Origin: Paucidesulfovibrio gracilis DSM 16080
GTDB taxonomy: Bacteria; Desulfobacterota; Desulfovibrionia; Desulfovibrionales; Desulfovibrionaceae
Direction of reading: 5' to 3'
Assembly: GCF_900167125.1 (NCBI RefSeq)
Contig: NZ_FUYC01000010.1
Location: 19,899-83,898 of the forward strand
Length of the DNA: 64,000 nt
Of the stretch, positions 8,866-18,044 are shown one piece after another. A program made the position numbers and the translations under genes. Position 1 is the stretch's first letter. Each line of letters opens with the position of its first letter. The notes below the pieces were generated by a model. The model was not told the origin of the DNA and did not search any database. It saw nothing but the letters and a program-made list of their open reading frames with translations.

Positions 8866-9800
8866 CAATAGTACCCGTACTCCTTGAGGTTCAGGTCATA
8901 TTCCTCATCCAGACGCTGGTTGTCCTCCCGCATTTCTTCCAGGATGCGTGCGGCCAGGCGGCCGGAGAGTCCGGGGTCATTGCCGCGGTAAGGGCGGGGC
9001 CAGCGGTCGTGGATCAGGGCCACGGGGCTGACCAGTTCCAGGCGGTTGTTGCGGCGCATGGGCAGGCCGGGAAGGATGCCTGCGGGATTCAGGTAGCTGC
9101 GGAAAAAATGATTCATGATCCTGGTGCATTCCATGCCGAATGGTCCCAGGCGGGAAAGATTCAGCTTACGCGGGGGCAGATCCGGCAGGGAGACGCCGAG
9201 AAAGTCGGACATGCGCCCGAGGTAGTGGACCGGGTCGCGGACCATTGCCTCATGGGTGAGCAGGAGCAGTCCTTGGGGAAACAGTTCCTCCACCCGCCGG
9301 ACATAGGGCAGGAAGCGGAAACGGTTTCGGCTGACCAGGGGTTGGGCCGTGGTCCCTTTGGCATAGCCGAAGTAGCGGTCCGCCCGGCGGGTGCCGCCGC
9401 TGCGTACATATTGCCGGTAGAAGCTGCGGGCCAGCCGGTCCTGGCGGCGCAGGGTGAGAATGACCCTGGCTTCCGGAAAGGCGGCGGAAAGATTGCGCAG
9501 CACCGCGTCCCGGTGGTCCAGGCCGAATTCCAGTTCCCCGGCGTGCAGGGGACCGGAAAAGCCTTCATTGCTGATCAGGTTGGGACGACGGGTGTCCAGG
9601 AGGGAATCGATCATTGTCCGCGCTTTATTCGGATCAAAATAAATCGGGTCGCTGAATCCGGCGTACCGCTGGAAGGGCACGAATTCCGGGGTGTCCGTGC
9701 AAAGAAAGCGCAGGCTTTCACATCGGGGGAAGACCAGCTTTTGCAGGGAGGCGGTGCCGGTTTTGTGCAGACCGATGTGCAGGGTGACGGATGCGTTCAT
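8865..9800 (-). CDS. Sulfotransferase family protein (EPS sulfation)
   Basis: A 311-residue protein starting MNASVTLHIGLHKTGTASLQ. HIGLHKTGT is the 5'-phosphosulfate-binding loop of PAPS-dependent sulfotransferases. The region ARVILTLRRQDRLARSFYRQ matches the 3'-phosphate-binding strand-helix (R...S). FRFLPYVRRVEELFP and LLLTHEAMVRDPVHYLGRMS are typical of bacterial carbohydrate sulfotransferases. It would move sulfate from PAPS to a sugar hydroxyl of the EPS. It overlaps the flippase gene upstream by four bases (ATGA) and the beta-helix gene downstream, so it sits in a tight minus-strand operon. PAPS can come from the APS kinase at 22409-24091. Confidence 0.85.
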   Translation of the reverse strand: MNASVTLHIGLHKTGTASLQKLVFPRCESLRFLCTDTPEFVPFQRYAGFSDPIYFDPNKARTMIDSLLDTRRPNLISNEGFSGPLHAGELEFGLDHRDAVLRNLSAAFPEARVILTLRRQDRLARSFYRQYVRSGGTRRADRYFGYAKGTTAQPLVSRNRFRFLPYVRRVEELFPQGLLLLTHEAMVRDPVHYLGRMSDFLGVSLPDLPPRKLNLSRLGPFGMECTRIMNHFFRSYLNPAGILPGLPMRRNNRLELVSPVALIHDRWPRPYRGNDPGLSGRLAARILEEMREDNQRLDEEYDLNLKEYGYY

Positions 9801-11299
9801 GCGGACTCCTCGGAAGGCTTCGATGGTTCACGGGCCTGCGCCAGGAGCTTGCGGAAGCGCAGGACATGGAAAAGAAGAAGATACCCGGCCAGGAGAAGCG
9901 CGGCAAGTCCGATCTCCGCCGGTGTTGCCAGGGCGTGCCCCGCGAGCAGATGCCGGACCGTGAAAAAGCCCGCGCCCAATACGGCGCTGACCAGGATGGG
10001 CGGCAGAATGCGGCGGGCCAGTTCCGGAGCGCGGACCCCGGCCTTGCCCATGACCCAGACCATGCGCACGGCCAGGGTCAGGCTGCTCCCGGCGGAAAGC
10101 CCCATCAGGGCGGCGTGGGCGTTGTCCGACGGGTCCAGTGCCGCGCCCAGGGTGAAGCCCGCGGCGGTTACGGTGATTTGCAGCAGGCTGAAGAGAAAAC
10201 GTTCGCGTTGCAAGCCCAGGGTGTCCAGCAGGGTGCCGGTGAACAGGGCCGTGAAGGTGAGCAGGAACACGGGCAGGAGAATGCGCACAAACACCCCGGC
10301 CTCGGCCCATTCTGGACCGAACACGAAGCCGAACAGGTCCGGGGCAAAGGCCCAGAGCAGCACGGCCGGAAAAAGATAGAGCGTGAGGTTCACCTCGAGC
10401 ACGCGCAGGGCAAAGGCATGGATGTCCCGTCCTCGACGGCGTTCCTGGGCGGTATGCTGGAAAAAACTCTTGCCGATGGCGGTTCCCACCACGATGCCGG
10501 GTTGCTTGAGCACACGCACGGCCAGATTGTATAGCCCTACGCGCACGGGGTCGTAGTGCAGGGCCAGCAGAAATGTGGGCAGCTCCATGTTCAGGGAAAG
10601 CACCAGGTCCGTGCCGCAATATTTGGGGAACTGGGCGTAGCGTTTGGCCATGGCCGGGATGCGGCGCACGGATTCCCGTGTGAATACGCCGTATCGTAAG
10701 CCGCGCCGGGGATCTCCGGCCAGCACCAGGGCCACCAAAAAATCACTGGCGGGTTTCATGGACGCCAGCACGGGCGGGGCGGCCCAGCCCGCCAGTCCAC
10801 AGAGGATCACCGCGCTCCGGCTCCCCACCGCGCCCACGACCTGGGCCGTGGCCTGGCGGTGGAAACCCTTGTGCCGCAGGTTGCGTACCTGGAGCGTGAG
10901 GAAAAAACCGCAGAACAGACAGCCCGGCGGCAGCAGCAGGATGGTGGCCGTGGACTGGAATCCCAATAGATCGCGCAGAGGTTCAGGCGTACTCAGGACC
11001 ACGATGCCCAGCAGCAGGCTGAAGACCGTGACCAGGCCCAGGGTGAGCAGGGTCAGGGCGTCGGCGTCCTCTTCCGCCTCGGGCAGCATGATGGGTACGT
11101 TGTAGCGTAGGTGGGAAAGCGCGGCCAGCACCGTGATGCAGGAAAAGGCCAGGGCGAATTCCCCATAGGCGCTCGGCGCGAACAGCCGGGTGATGATGGG
11201 GATGCTGCCCACGTTCACGGCTTGGGCCAGCACGTTGCCGCCCAGGAGGGTGAGCACGGAGCGCAGAAAACCGGGAGCCTTGGCCGGGGAGGCGCTCAT
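9797..11299 (-). CDS. Polysaccharide flippase (Wzx/MurJ-like MOP superfamily)
   Basis: A 500-residue integral membrane protein with about 12-14 hydrophobic segments. It begins with RSVLTLLGGNVLAQAVNVGS then ITRLFAPSAYGEFALAFS, the classic N-terminus of oligosaccharide flippases (the T-R-hydrophobic-P-x-x-Y/F-G pattern). It would turn undecaprenyl-diphosphate-linked repeat units across the inner membrane. ATGA overlaps join it to a sulfotransferase on each side, which suggests coordinated expression with sulfation. No specific substrate can be read from the sequence. Confidence 0.88.
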   Translation of the reverse strand: MSASPAKAPGFLRSVLTLLGGNVLAQAVNVGSIPIITRLFAPSAYGEFALAFSCITVLAALSHLRYNVPIMLPEAEEDADALTLLTLGLVTVFSLLLGIVVLSTPEPLRDLLGFQSTATILLLPPGCLFCGFFLTLQVRNLRHKGFHRQATAQVVGAVGSRSAVILCGLAGWAAPPVLASMKPASDFLVALVLAGDPRRGLRYGVFTRESVRRIPAMAKRYAQFPKYCGTDLVLSLNMELPTFLLALHYDPVRVGLYNLAVRVLKQPGIVVGTAIGKSFFQHTAQERRRGRDIHAFALRVLEVNLTLYLFPAVLLWAFAPDLFGFVFGPEWAEAGVFVRILLPVFLLTFTALFTGTLLDTLGLQRERFLFSLLQITVTAAGFTLGAALDPSDNAHAALMGLSAGSSLTLAVRMVWVMGKAGVRAPELARRILPPILVSAVLGAGFFTVRHLLAGHALATPAEIGLAALLLAGYLLLFHVLRFRKLLAQAREPSKPSEESA

Positions 11300-12219
11300 G
11301 GTTGGTCCGTATCGGTTTTCCGCTCGGGCAGGTAGCCGAAATGATGCAGCATGTCTCCAGCGTGGCGGAGGATGGTTTCACGGTCCTGGTCGGAAAGCCG
11401 TTGGAGGCTGGGGGCGTTGTAGTCTGTGATGTTTTCGGCGCCGGTTCCGGCCACGGTGCGGCCAACGTTGAATTTTTCCCGGCTGGCGGCCTGGAGCGGT
11501 TGCGGCGGGAGTTCCAGAAAGTCGGCCAGTTTTGCCAAGGTCTGTTCCGGCTGGCCGGTCAGGTCTTCGTACCGCACGATGTGCAGGTGTTTGACCTGTG
11601 TTTGATGCTGCAAGAGCAGGCGGCAGGATGCGTCCCAATGGCGGGCCGCACGCTCCAGATCCTTGCCTGCCTTGCGCCGGATGCCTTCGCAGACCGCGAA
11701 TCCGTCGCGCACCAGGGCGATGAACCGGCAGTCGAGCAGTTGGTCCAGTGCGGGCATTCGCGCCATGTTGGGCGGAGTTTTTTCCACCAGCACGGGATGC
11801 AGGGGCCGCGTGAAAAAGCGCATCCAATCGTGCAGCAGCCGGGGCATGCGTTGGGGAAGTTCGGCGGCGTCCGCTTCCAGGCGGTCCAATACTTCGGTCC
11901 AGACCCGTTCGTGTCCGCGCAGGGGCATGCGCAGCAGCGCGCGGGTATTGTATTGGCCTTCCTCCCGCATGGTGGAGACCAGCCCGCTTTTGGCGAACAG
12001 GGCGTTGAGCAGGCTGGTGCCGGAGTTGTTGCAGCCCACAATGAACACCCAGGTGTGGGCCGTGGCGGTTTGTTGCCACGTTTGGGCAAAGTGGCGTTTG
12101 CCGCCCAGTTGCCAGGAAATGTCGTTACTTAGATCGCGCCGGGCCTGGGCCAGCACCCAGCGCAGCCGTTCCCATTTGCGTCGCGCCAAGGATACCGCGA
12201 AATAATTGGTCCGGCTCAT
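11296..12219 (-). CDS. Second sulfotransferase family protein (EPS sulfation)
   Basis: 307 residues from the ATG at 12219 (AAAGGA upstream; ATGA overlap with the preceding glycosyltransferase stop). TWVFIVGCNNSGTSLLNALF carries the 5'-phosphosulfate loop in the G-x-x-x-S-G-T-S form. LLDCRFIALVRDGFAVCEGI and HIVRYEDLTGQPEQTLAKLA supply the 3'-phosphate-binding region and the conserved RYEDL of carbohydrate sulfotransferases. EKTPPNMAR is also typical. It is clearly different in sequence from the other sulfotransferase at 8865-9800, so two positions or two sugars may be sulfated. Substrate is inferred from context only. Confidence 0.82.
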   Translation of the reverse strand: MSRTNYFAVSLARRKWERLRWVLAQARRDLSNDISWQLGGKRHFAQTWQQTATAHTWVFIVGCNNSGTSLLNALFAKSGLVSTMREEGQYNTRALLRMPLRGHERVWTEVLDRLEADAAELPQRMPRLLHDWMRFFTRPLHPVLVEKTPPNMARMPALDQLLDCRFIALVRDGFAVCEGIRRKAGKDLERAARHWDASCRLLLQHQTQVKHLHIVRYEDLTGQPEQTLAKLADFLELPPQPLQAASREKFNVGRTVAGTGAENITDYNAPSLQRLSDQDRETILRHAGDMLHHFGYLPERKTDTDQP

Positions 12220-13370
12220 GCGTTGTCCTTTGTGTTGTCCTTGAGCGCAAAACCCGCGAAGCGCAGCGCCTTGGCCAGGGCCGAGGGGAAATCGTCCGGG
12301 CCGGTGCGCTGGGCGCGGGTTTGCAGCGCGGTTTTCGAGAGCCGTTCGCGCAGGTCCGCATCCAAAAGCACCCGTTCCAACTGCCGCCGCAGGTCGGTCA
12401 CGCTGTCCGGTTCGTGGAGCAGCCCGGCTTCCTCGTGGCGGATGAAAAAGGCAAAGGGACCGAAGCGGGGTGCCACCACGGGAACGCCGCAATCCAGAGA
12501 TTCCACGGCCGTCATGCAACGGCCTTCCGGGAAACTGGTGCGGGTGGGGGTGGCCGTTACCCAGGCCTGGGCCAGGTAGCGGGCCACGTCGCGGTGAGGC
12601 GCGTGTCCGGCCAGGGTGACGCGGTCCGTGAGACCGCGTTTGCGAATCTCGGCTTCCAGGTCGGCCAGACCGCCGCCTCCGCCTACATAGACGAGCCGTG
12701 GCTGCTCCAGGTCGCGTAGCAGGGGGGTCATGGCCTCCAGCAGGTCAAAGGCGCCTTTGTCCGTCTCTACGCGGCCCAGGTAGAGCACGTTGCGCGGACC
12801 GTCCGGGTCCGGGGCGGCGCATTGGTCCGGCAACTGGGTTCCCCGGTCGAACGGGAACAGCCCCTGTTGTCCTCCGCGAATGCGGGCCAGCTGGTCCGTC
12901 AGAAAGGGACCGTGGCATACGCAGGCTGCGGCCCGGCGCAGGCAAAACGCGTTCAGCCGGGCCTGGAGGCGTTGGCGGGCCGTGGGACGGCGGGCTTCCA
13001 GGTCGTTGTGGCTGGAAAAAATCAAGGTGGCGCGCAGCAGGGTGGCGGCCAGGGTGGAGGCAGCCAGGGCCAGGGAGGGTTCGCCGCAAATGATGACATC
13101 GGGTCGCTCGCGCAGCAGGGCCGTGAAGATACGGCAGGCCCGCCGCACACTGCCTGCCCCGCCCACGCCGCGCAGATGGAGCGGAGCACCCGGTTGGGCG
13201 GCGGCCTCGGGCGGTTCCCCCGTGGAGATCAGCAGTCCGGGAACCTGGTCCAGCACGCTCAGCAGTTGGGGAAGATACCCCTCGGGTCCGCTTTGCCCGG
13301 GGTGGGTCGGGTCACGGTGTGCCGCATACTCCTTAAGGGTGTTGCCGGATTTCACGTAGGCGAATTTCAT
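12216..13370 (-). CDS. Glycosyltransferase (GT-B, family 1/4 type)
   Basis: 384 residues from the ATG at 13370, which overlaps the previous stop as ATGA. The GT-B C-terminal domain is seen in NVLYLGRVETDKGAFDLLEA, YVGGGGGLADLEAEIRKRGL, VTLAGHAPHRDVARYLAQA and SFPEGRCMTAVESLDCGVPV, where the expected E-G and E-x7 donor-binding residues are present. The N-terminal acceptor domain has IICGEPSLALAAS. It is a cytoplasmic glycosyltransferase of the EPS assembly line with unknown donor. It is placed between another glycosyltransferase and a sulfotransferase in a fully coupled minus-strand operon. Confidence 0.85.
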   Translation of the reverse strand: MKFAYVKSGNTLKEYAAHRDPTHPGQSGPEGYLPQLLSVLDQVPGLLISTGEPPEAAAQPGAPLHLRGVGGAGSVRRACRIFTALLRERPDVIICGEPSLALAASTLAATLLRATLIFSSHNDLEARRPTARQRLQARLNAFCLRRAAACVCHGPFLTDQLARIRGGQQGLFPFDRGTQLPDQCAAPDPDGPRNVLYLGRVETDKGAFDLLEAMTPLLRDLEQPRLVYVGGGGGLADLEAEIRKRGLTDRVTLAGHAPHRDVARYLAQAWVTATPTRTSFPEGRCMTAVESLDCGVPVVAPRFGPFAFFIRHEEAGLLHEPDSVTDLRRQLERVLLDADLRERLSKTALQTRAQRTGPDDFPSALAKALRFAGFALKDNTKDNA

Positions 13371-14650
13371 GCCTTGCCCCCTGCCGATTCGGTGCGGCAT
13401 TGCTGTTCATAGACCTGTTGGAGCCGGTCCGCGATGCGCGAATAGACCCGATTGTTCACCATCCATTCCCGTCCCTTGCGGCCCATTTCCCTGGCGCGGT
13501 TCGGATCGTCCAGCAGGGTTTGCACGGCCCGGGCAAAGGGTTCCGGTTCAAAGGGCGTGCAAAGCCCGGCACCGCTTTGCTCCAGCACCAGACGTTGTTC
13601 CGGGTGGTCCGTGGCCACCACGGGCCGGGCCAGAGCCATGTATTCCACCAGCTTGGTGGGGGAGGTGGAGAGCAGGAGCGGCAGGGGATAAAAGGGCGAG
13701 AGACAGACCGAGGCGGAACGTATTCTGGCCCAGGCTTGCTCCAAGGGAAGAAAACCTGTGAATTCGCAATGTTCGGAAATTCCCAGTTCGTGAGCTAATT
13801 TTTCAAGATATTTTCGGTCTTCGGGAACGTCCCCTTCGCCCACGAGCAGCAGGCGGGTGGCGGGACGGCGGTGCACCAGTTCGGCCATGGCCCGGATGAC
13901 CATGTCCATGCGCCGGACGCGCGACAGGGAGCCGAGATAGGCCACGCAATCGGGGTCCATCTCCTCCTGGCCGGGATCGGCGGGGATGGCGGCATCGGCC
14001 ACGCCCATGGGCACGGGCGTCATTTTGGCCGGATCAATGCCTTTGGCCGTGAGGTCGCGTTTCATTTGTTCGCTTTGCACAAAGGCGTGATCCGCGGCGG
14101 GCAGGAGCACCTTGTAGAGCAAAAAGCCGTTGAACCGGCCTCGGATGGCGTAGAGCAAGGGGTAACGCGCTCCGCCCTGCCGGACTTTTTCCAGGTCGTC
14201 GTCCGGCATGGGGTAGGACATCCAGAAAAAAAAGCGCGTGCGGGTCAGTCGGGCCGCCAGCAGTCCGGCCAGTCCACTGAGGAATTTGTCACGAACCTGG
14301 ATGTAGTCGTAGCGGTTTTTGCGGGCCAGCCCGAATACGCGCAGGTCATTGCGCAGATCCATGAGCCGTTTGTGCAGACGGGAAAAAAAACTGGTTCCCG
14401 GATTGGTGGGAGCTAGGAAAACCCGTCCCGCATCCTGCTCCAGGGGAATGATTCGGTGCCGTGTCTCGGGGATGGCGGATTGGAGCAGATAGTCGATGCG
14501 TTGCCCGCGGGCTGCTATTTCCTGAAAAAAAAGGATGGAAACATCCACGCGGTCGGGCGGATGGCGGTCCGGCGCCAAAAAAAGACCCCGCAAGGGCGTT
14601 TGCGGATCGGATTGGGAATTTGGACTGTGTAACACACCGATGTTGCTCAT
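13367..14650 (-). CDS. Glycosyltransferase family 4
   Basis: A 427-residue GT-B enzyme. Donor-domain signatures are VAYLGSLSRVRRMDMVIRAM, LLLVGEGDVPEDRKYLEKLA, CEFTGFLPLEQAWARI and LSTSPTKLVEYMALARPVVA. The last replaces the usual E-G-x-P by S-P-T-K but keeps the second Glu (VEYMALARPVV), as in several polysaccharide glycosyltransferases. The N-terminal region reads as an acceptor domain (DYIQVRDKF, FFFWMSYPMPDD). It follows the O-antigen ligase-like gene after a 63-base gap and overlaps the next glycosyltransferase by four bases. Sugar specificity is not known. Confidence 0.85.
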   Translation of the reverse strand: MSNIGVLHSPNSQSDPQTPLRGLFLAPDRHPPDRVDVSILFFQEIAARGQRIDYLLQSAIPETRHRIIPLEQDAGRVFLAPTNPGTSFFSRLHKRLMDLRNDLRVFGLARKNRYDYIQVRDKFLSGLAGLLAARLTRTRFFFWMSYPMPDDDLEKVRQGGARYPLLYAIRGRFNGFLLYKVLLPAADHAFVQSEQMKRDLTAKGIDPAKMTPVPMGVADAAIPADPGQEEMDPDCVAYLGSLSRVRRMDMVIRAMAELVHRRPATRLLLVGEGDVPEDRKYLEKLAHELGISEHCEFTGFLPLEQAWARIRSASVCLSPFYPLPLLLSTSPTKLVEYMALARPVVATDHPEQRLVLEQSGAGLCTPFEPEPFARAVQTLLDDPNRAREMGRKGREWMVNNRVYSRIADRLQQVYEQQCRTESAGGKA

Positions 14651-14713
14651 GGTTGGTTGACTCCACCACGGTCATACGGAGGGCCGCCGCCCTTGGCAAG
14701 CCGTGGGCGCGGA

Positions 14714-16216
14714 TCAGGATGAAAAATAGCGGCGGTATAATTCCTCGCCGGTTTCCTTCTGCACGACGAAGCGGTCCGGCGTGGAAAGCGGTTCGGGCTT
14801 CGGGCCAGGACTTCGGGATTCTTCGGCACGTTCGGATGCCGCTTGCTCCCGGAGATGCGGAAACCGTGAGCGGGCCTCGCTGAGTCCCATGCAAATGAAC
14901 ACGACATGGGGCATGAATCCGTGCATGATGCCGTTGAAGAGGCAGTTGTTGAGCACGAGCAGGGTGGCCAGAAGCTGCCAGCGGATGGGATGGTCCAGGG
15001 GGGCGAATCGGTTCATGCGGGCGGCGTGGCTGAGGAGAAAAAACAGATAGAGCGCGTAGCCCACCACTCCGCTGTATTCCAGCCATTCCACGTGGAAGTT
15101 GTGCTGGGTGATGACCTGGGGACCGCGATACAGTCCCAGGCCCAGGAAGGGGTGTTCCAAAAAATTACTCAGGCCGGATTGGAACTGGGCCACGCGGCCG
15201 TAAAGTGCGTCCTTCCAGTTTTCCACGTTGGTGAGCCGCTGCTCCGTGCGGTATTCCTCAGCCGTGAAAATGGTCTGGTCCGGCTCGATGAACTGGGCGT
15301 AGATGATCAGCATGAAAGTGGCCAGCAGGGAGGCGCCGAAAAAGGCCACGAACAGCGTGATGGCCTTGCCCTTCTTGATCAGCAGGTAGCAGAAGGGCGT
15401 GAGCACCGAGAGTACCAGGAATACGCGGGAAAAGGTCAGGAACATGGCGGCCACGCAGAGCAGGGCCAGGGGGATGCGCAGCTTGCGCGGCACCACGTCG
15501 CTGCCCATGACCAGGCACGCGCCGAAGGCCATGAGCGTGGCGGTACTGATGGCCGGGGTTCCCAGGGGAATGGCCCGTTGCCCGGTTTGCAGCCAGAAGG
15601 CCACGGCCATGACCGCGAATCCGAGCATGCCGAGCACCATGTAGCGCAGCAGGGAACGGTATTCCTCTTCATTGGTGATCATGACCCGCAGCACATAGTA
15701 GGCCACCACGGGCTGGAACAGGAAGTTGAAGGCTAGAAAGCCGCTGTCCACCACGTCCGGACTGCGCAGGGTGCCGATGAAATAGACTACGCAGACCCCG
15801 GCAAGAAAAAGGTCCGTGAGGGTCAGCTTGAGCCGGGCGCGCTGAAAAATCAGCCGCAGCACGGCAATGCCGGCAAAGAGCAAGAGACCCGCGGAATAGG
15901 GGTTGAAGGTGATGATGCCTACTTCAACCTTGAAGATTTGATAGGAAAAGGGAAAGAACGCAAAGATCACGCCCAGCACGGCCGCCGGGTTGACCACCAG
16001 GGTGAACAGGCCGATGCAGCCGTAAAGCAGCGCCACCGTGAGGATGTTGTCGCGGAATCCGTCCAGGCCGAATCCGGCGTACAAAAAGCCCGTGAGAATC
16101 GCCAGCACCACGCCCACATAGACCGTGACCACCCGGCGGATGGTCAGGGTTCTGCGGGGGGCGGCCGCGCCAGGTTGCCGCGGGAACGCCGGGGGGGTGC
16201 CGGTGCGGACGGGCAT
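14714..16216 (-). CDS. O-antigen ligase / Wzy-type EPS polymerase
   Basis: A 500-residue inner-membrane protein with about 11-12 hydrophobic helices. The large periplasmic loop between the late helices contains LTNVENWKDALYGRVAQFQS and then FLEHPFLGLGLYRGPQVITQ followed by HNFHVEWLEYSGVVGYALYL. This R...N-P-hxGxG...H-N-x-x-x-x-hxE-x-G pattern defines the O-antigen ligase (Wzy_C) family. It either polymerises repeat units or joins chains on the periplasmic face. The C-terminal 65 residues are hydrophilic and cytoplasmic. It lies directly after the XrtA-type ATPase gene (four-base gap), as in other exosortase EPS loci. Confidence 0.85.
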   Translation of the reverse strand: MPVRTGTPPAFPRQPGAAAPRRTLTIRRVVTVYVGVVLAILTGFLYAGFGLDGFRDNILTVALLYGCIGLFTLVVNPAAVLGVIFAFFPFSYQIFKVEVGIITFNPYSAGLLLFAGIAVLRLIFQRARLKLTLTDLFLAGVCVVYFIGTLRSPDVVDSGFLAFNFLFQPVVAYYVLRVMITNEEEYRSLLRYMVLGMLGFAVMAVAFWLQTGQRAIPLGTPAISTATLMAFGACLVMGSDVVPRKLRIPLALLCVAAMFLTFSRVFLVLSVLTPFCYLLIKKGKAITLFVAFFGASLLATFMLIIYAQFIEPDQTIFTAEEYRTEQRLTNVENWKDALYGRVAQFQSGLSNFLEHPFLGLGLYRGPQVITQHNFHVEWLEYSGVVGYALYLFFLLSHAARMNRFAPLDHPIRWQLLATLLVLNNCLFNGIMHGFMPHVVFICMGLSEARSRFPHLREQAASERAEESRSPGPKPEPLSTPDRFVVQKETGEELYRRYFSS

Positions 16217-16220
16217 GGAC

Positions 16221-17198
16221 TCAGACCTGCCCGGCCACGGCCTTTTGCCGCGAGAGTTGCCGTGTGAGGTGGCGCACGGCCTGTTCCAGCCGGTCGATCC
16301 TGTTCCGCAATGCCTCCACTTCCGCGCTCGGGGCGGGCTGTTCCGGTCCCATGAGCTTGCCCGAGGAGGTCAGCAAAATGCCGTCCTTGGCCTTATCCCG
16401 GATGATTTCCTGGGCGATGTGCCCGTCAATGGAGGATTTGGCGTCGGCAAAGGCGTAGATCAAGGAGAGGTTGCAGAGAATGTTCATGACCCGGGGGACG
16501 CCGCCCGAAGCCGAATGGATGGCTTCCACGGCATCGTCCGAGAACAGGGACGAGGGCTTGGGATGTCCGGCCACGGAAAGGCGGTGCTCGATGTAGGGCC
16601 GGGCTTCCTCGGGGCGGAGCGAGGCCAGGTGGCAGGAAACGGCGATGCGTTGGGCCAGATAGGTCTTGCTCGGCTCCATGATGCGCCGACGCAGTTCGTT
16701 TTGTCCGATGAGCAGGATTTGCAGGAGGATGTCCTCCCCGGACTGGAGGTTGGAGATCATGCGGACTTCCTCAAGGGTCCGGTCCGGCAGGCTTTGGGCC
16801 TCGTCCAGCACCAGGAGGACGCGCTTGTCGCGCCGTTGCTGCCGCAGCAGGTACTCGTTGAGGATGCGCACCTGGGTGGCGGCTGTTTCGCCTCCTTCCA
16901 GGCGGACGCCCAATTCCTGAAGGATGGAGTTTACCAGAGAGTCTTCCACCAGGGTGGTGTTGGGAATCTCGATGACTTCCAGGGCGTTGACCTGCCGGAG
17001 TTTGTCCAGCAGATACCGGCTGAGGGTGGTCTTGCCCGCGCCCACTTCCCCGGACATGAGGATCAGGCCGCTGCGGTCCACCAGACCGTACTTGAGGAAG
17101 GTCAGCGCAGCCTTGTGGCTTTTACCCAGGTAGAGGTACTTGGGACTGGCCGCAAGGGCGAAGGGCTTTTCCTCGAATCCGAAAAATTGATTGTACAT
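16221..17198 (-). CDS. XrtA/PEP-CTERM system-associated ATPase (ExeA-like AAA)
   Basis: A 325-residue P-loop ATPase beginning MYNQFFGFEEKPFALAASPK, the hallmark N-terminus of the ExeA/PEP-CTERM secretion ATPase subfamily. Walker A is GEVGAGKTTLSRYL (about residue 50), Walker B is RVLLVLDEAQSLP, and QRIAVSCHL plus GGVPRVMNILCN are sensor regions. The C-terminus is a short coiled coil (EVEALRNRIDRLEQAV). In exosortase EPS clusters this protein accompanies the chain-length regulator and the BY-kinase, and both are its upstream neighbours here. It is probably cytoplasmic or peripheral, energising or gating export; the exact role is not established. Confidence 0.88.
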   Translation of the reverse strand: MYNQFFGFEEKPFALAASPKYLYLGKSHKAALTFLKYGLVDRSGLILMSGEVGAGKTTLSRYLLDKLRQVNALEVIEIPNTTLVEDSLVNSILQELGVRLEGGETAATQVRILNEYLLRQQRRDKRVLLVLDEAQSLPDRTLEEVRMISNLQSGEDILLQILLIGQNELRRRIMEPSKTYLAQRIAVSCHLASLRPEEARPYIEHRLSVAGHPKPSSLFSDDAVEAIHSASGGVPRVMNILCNLSLIYAFADAKSSIDGHIAQEIIRDKAKDGILLTSSGKLMGPEQPAPSAEVEALRNRIDRLEQAVRHLTRQLSRQKAVAGQV

Positions 17199-17216
17199 GG
17201 TCTTGCCCGTCCTTGG

Positions 17217-17972
17217 CTACACGGTTTCCCGGGCCTTGTTCAGGACCGTGCCCAGCACCTTGTCTCGTTCGAGCAGGTCCAGGGCGTGGGTGATTTGTCG
17301 CGTGGTGGTCCGGCCCGCCTCCACCACCAGGAGAATCTGGTCCACGTAGGAGGAAAAGACCAGAGCGTCCGGTACGCGGAGCAGCGGCGGGCAGTTGAAG
17401 ATCACGTAGCGGTCCGGGTAGCGGTCTTTCATCTCCTGCACGAGGGTGCGCATTTTCGGGGAGCCGAGAATCTCGGTGGAACCCGCGATGGTGCGTCCCA
17501 CCGGAAGCAGGGCCAGCTTGTCCAGGTCTGTGCGGACCATCAGATCGGAGATGGGCGCATCGTCCATGAGATAGTCGGAGAGTCCGCGTTTGGTGGAGAT
17601 GCCGAAGTATTTGTCCACCACGGGATTGCGCAGGTGGGTATCCACCAGCAGGGAGAAGCGGTTCAACTCCCGGGCGATGCTGATGGCTAGGTTCACGGCC
17701 GTGAGCGACGAGCCTTCGCCCGGCATGGCCGAGGTGACCATGATCACGTTCTTGTTTTCGCCGCGTGTGCGTTGCAGCACCTGGGTGCGCAACAGGTTGT
17801 AGTGGTCCAGCACGGCCGGGTCGCTGATGCCGCCGATGACCATGTTCCTGGCCATGTGCGCCTTGTTCAGCTTGACGGTTTTGGAGCTGCCGCCCCGTTT
17901 TCCGGTGCGGCTTGCTGGTTGCAGCGTATCGGTTTCAACGGCCTTTAACATGGCCTTGGCGAGTTTGTTCAT
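17217..17972 (-). CDS. CpsD/CapB-like BY-kinase homologue with degenerate nucleotide-binding site
   Basis: 251 residues in the fold and position of the XrtA-associated tyrosine autokinase. HYNLLRTQVLQRT and GLSDYLMD...LLPVGRTIAGSTEIL are family features. However, Walker A reads PGEGSSLTAVNLA (residues 84-96): the invariant Lys is Ser88, checked at codon level (GGC TCG TCG). The second Walker-type motif, normally D-x-P-P, reads IFNCPP (Asn193). Walker A' keeps Asp111 (LLVDTHLRNP). The C-terminus lacks a tyrosine cluster. It may be a catalytically dead partner of the Wzz-like protein rather than a kinase. It lies 72 bases after the chain-length gene and 18 before the ATPase. Confidence 0.8.
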   Translation of the reverse strand: MNKLAKAMLKAVETDTLQPASRTGKRGGSSKTVKLNKAHMARNMVIGGISDPAVLDHYNLLRTQVLQRTRGENKNVIMVTSAMPGEGSSLTAVNLAISIARELNRFSLLVDTHLRNPVVDKYFGISTKRGLSDYLMDDAPISDLMVRTDLDKLALLPVGRTIAGSTEILGSPKMRTLVQEMKDRYPDRYVIFNCPPLLRVPDALVFSSYVDQILLVVEAGRTTTRQITHALDLLERDKVLGTVLNKARETV

Positions 17973-18044
17973 ATCGTCCTCTCAGAGATCGTGCCGCCTC
18001 GAACCCGTTTGGGTCCGGCGGTCGTTCGCGCTTCCGCCGTCCGG

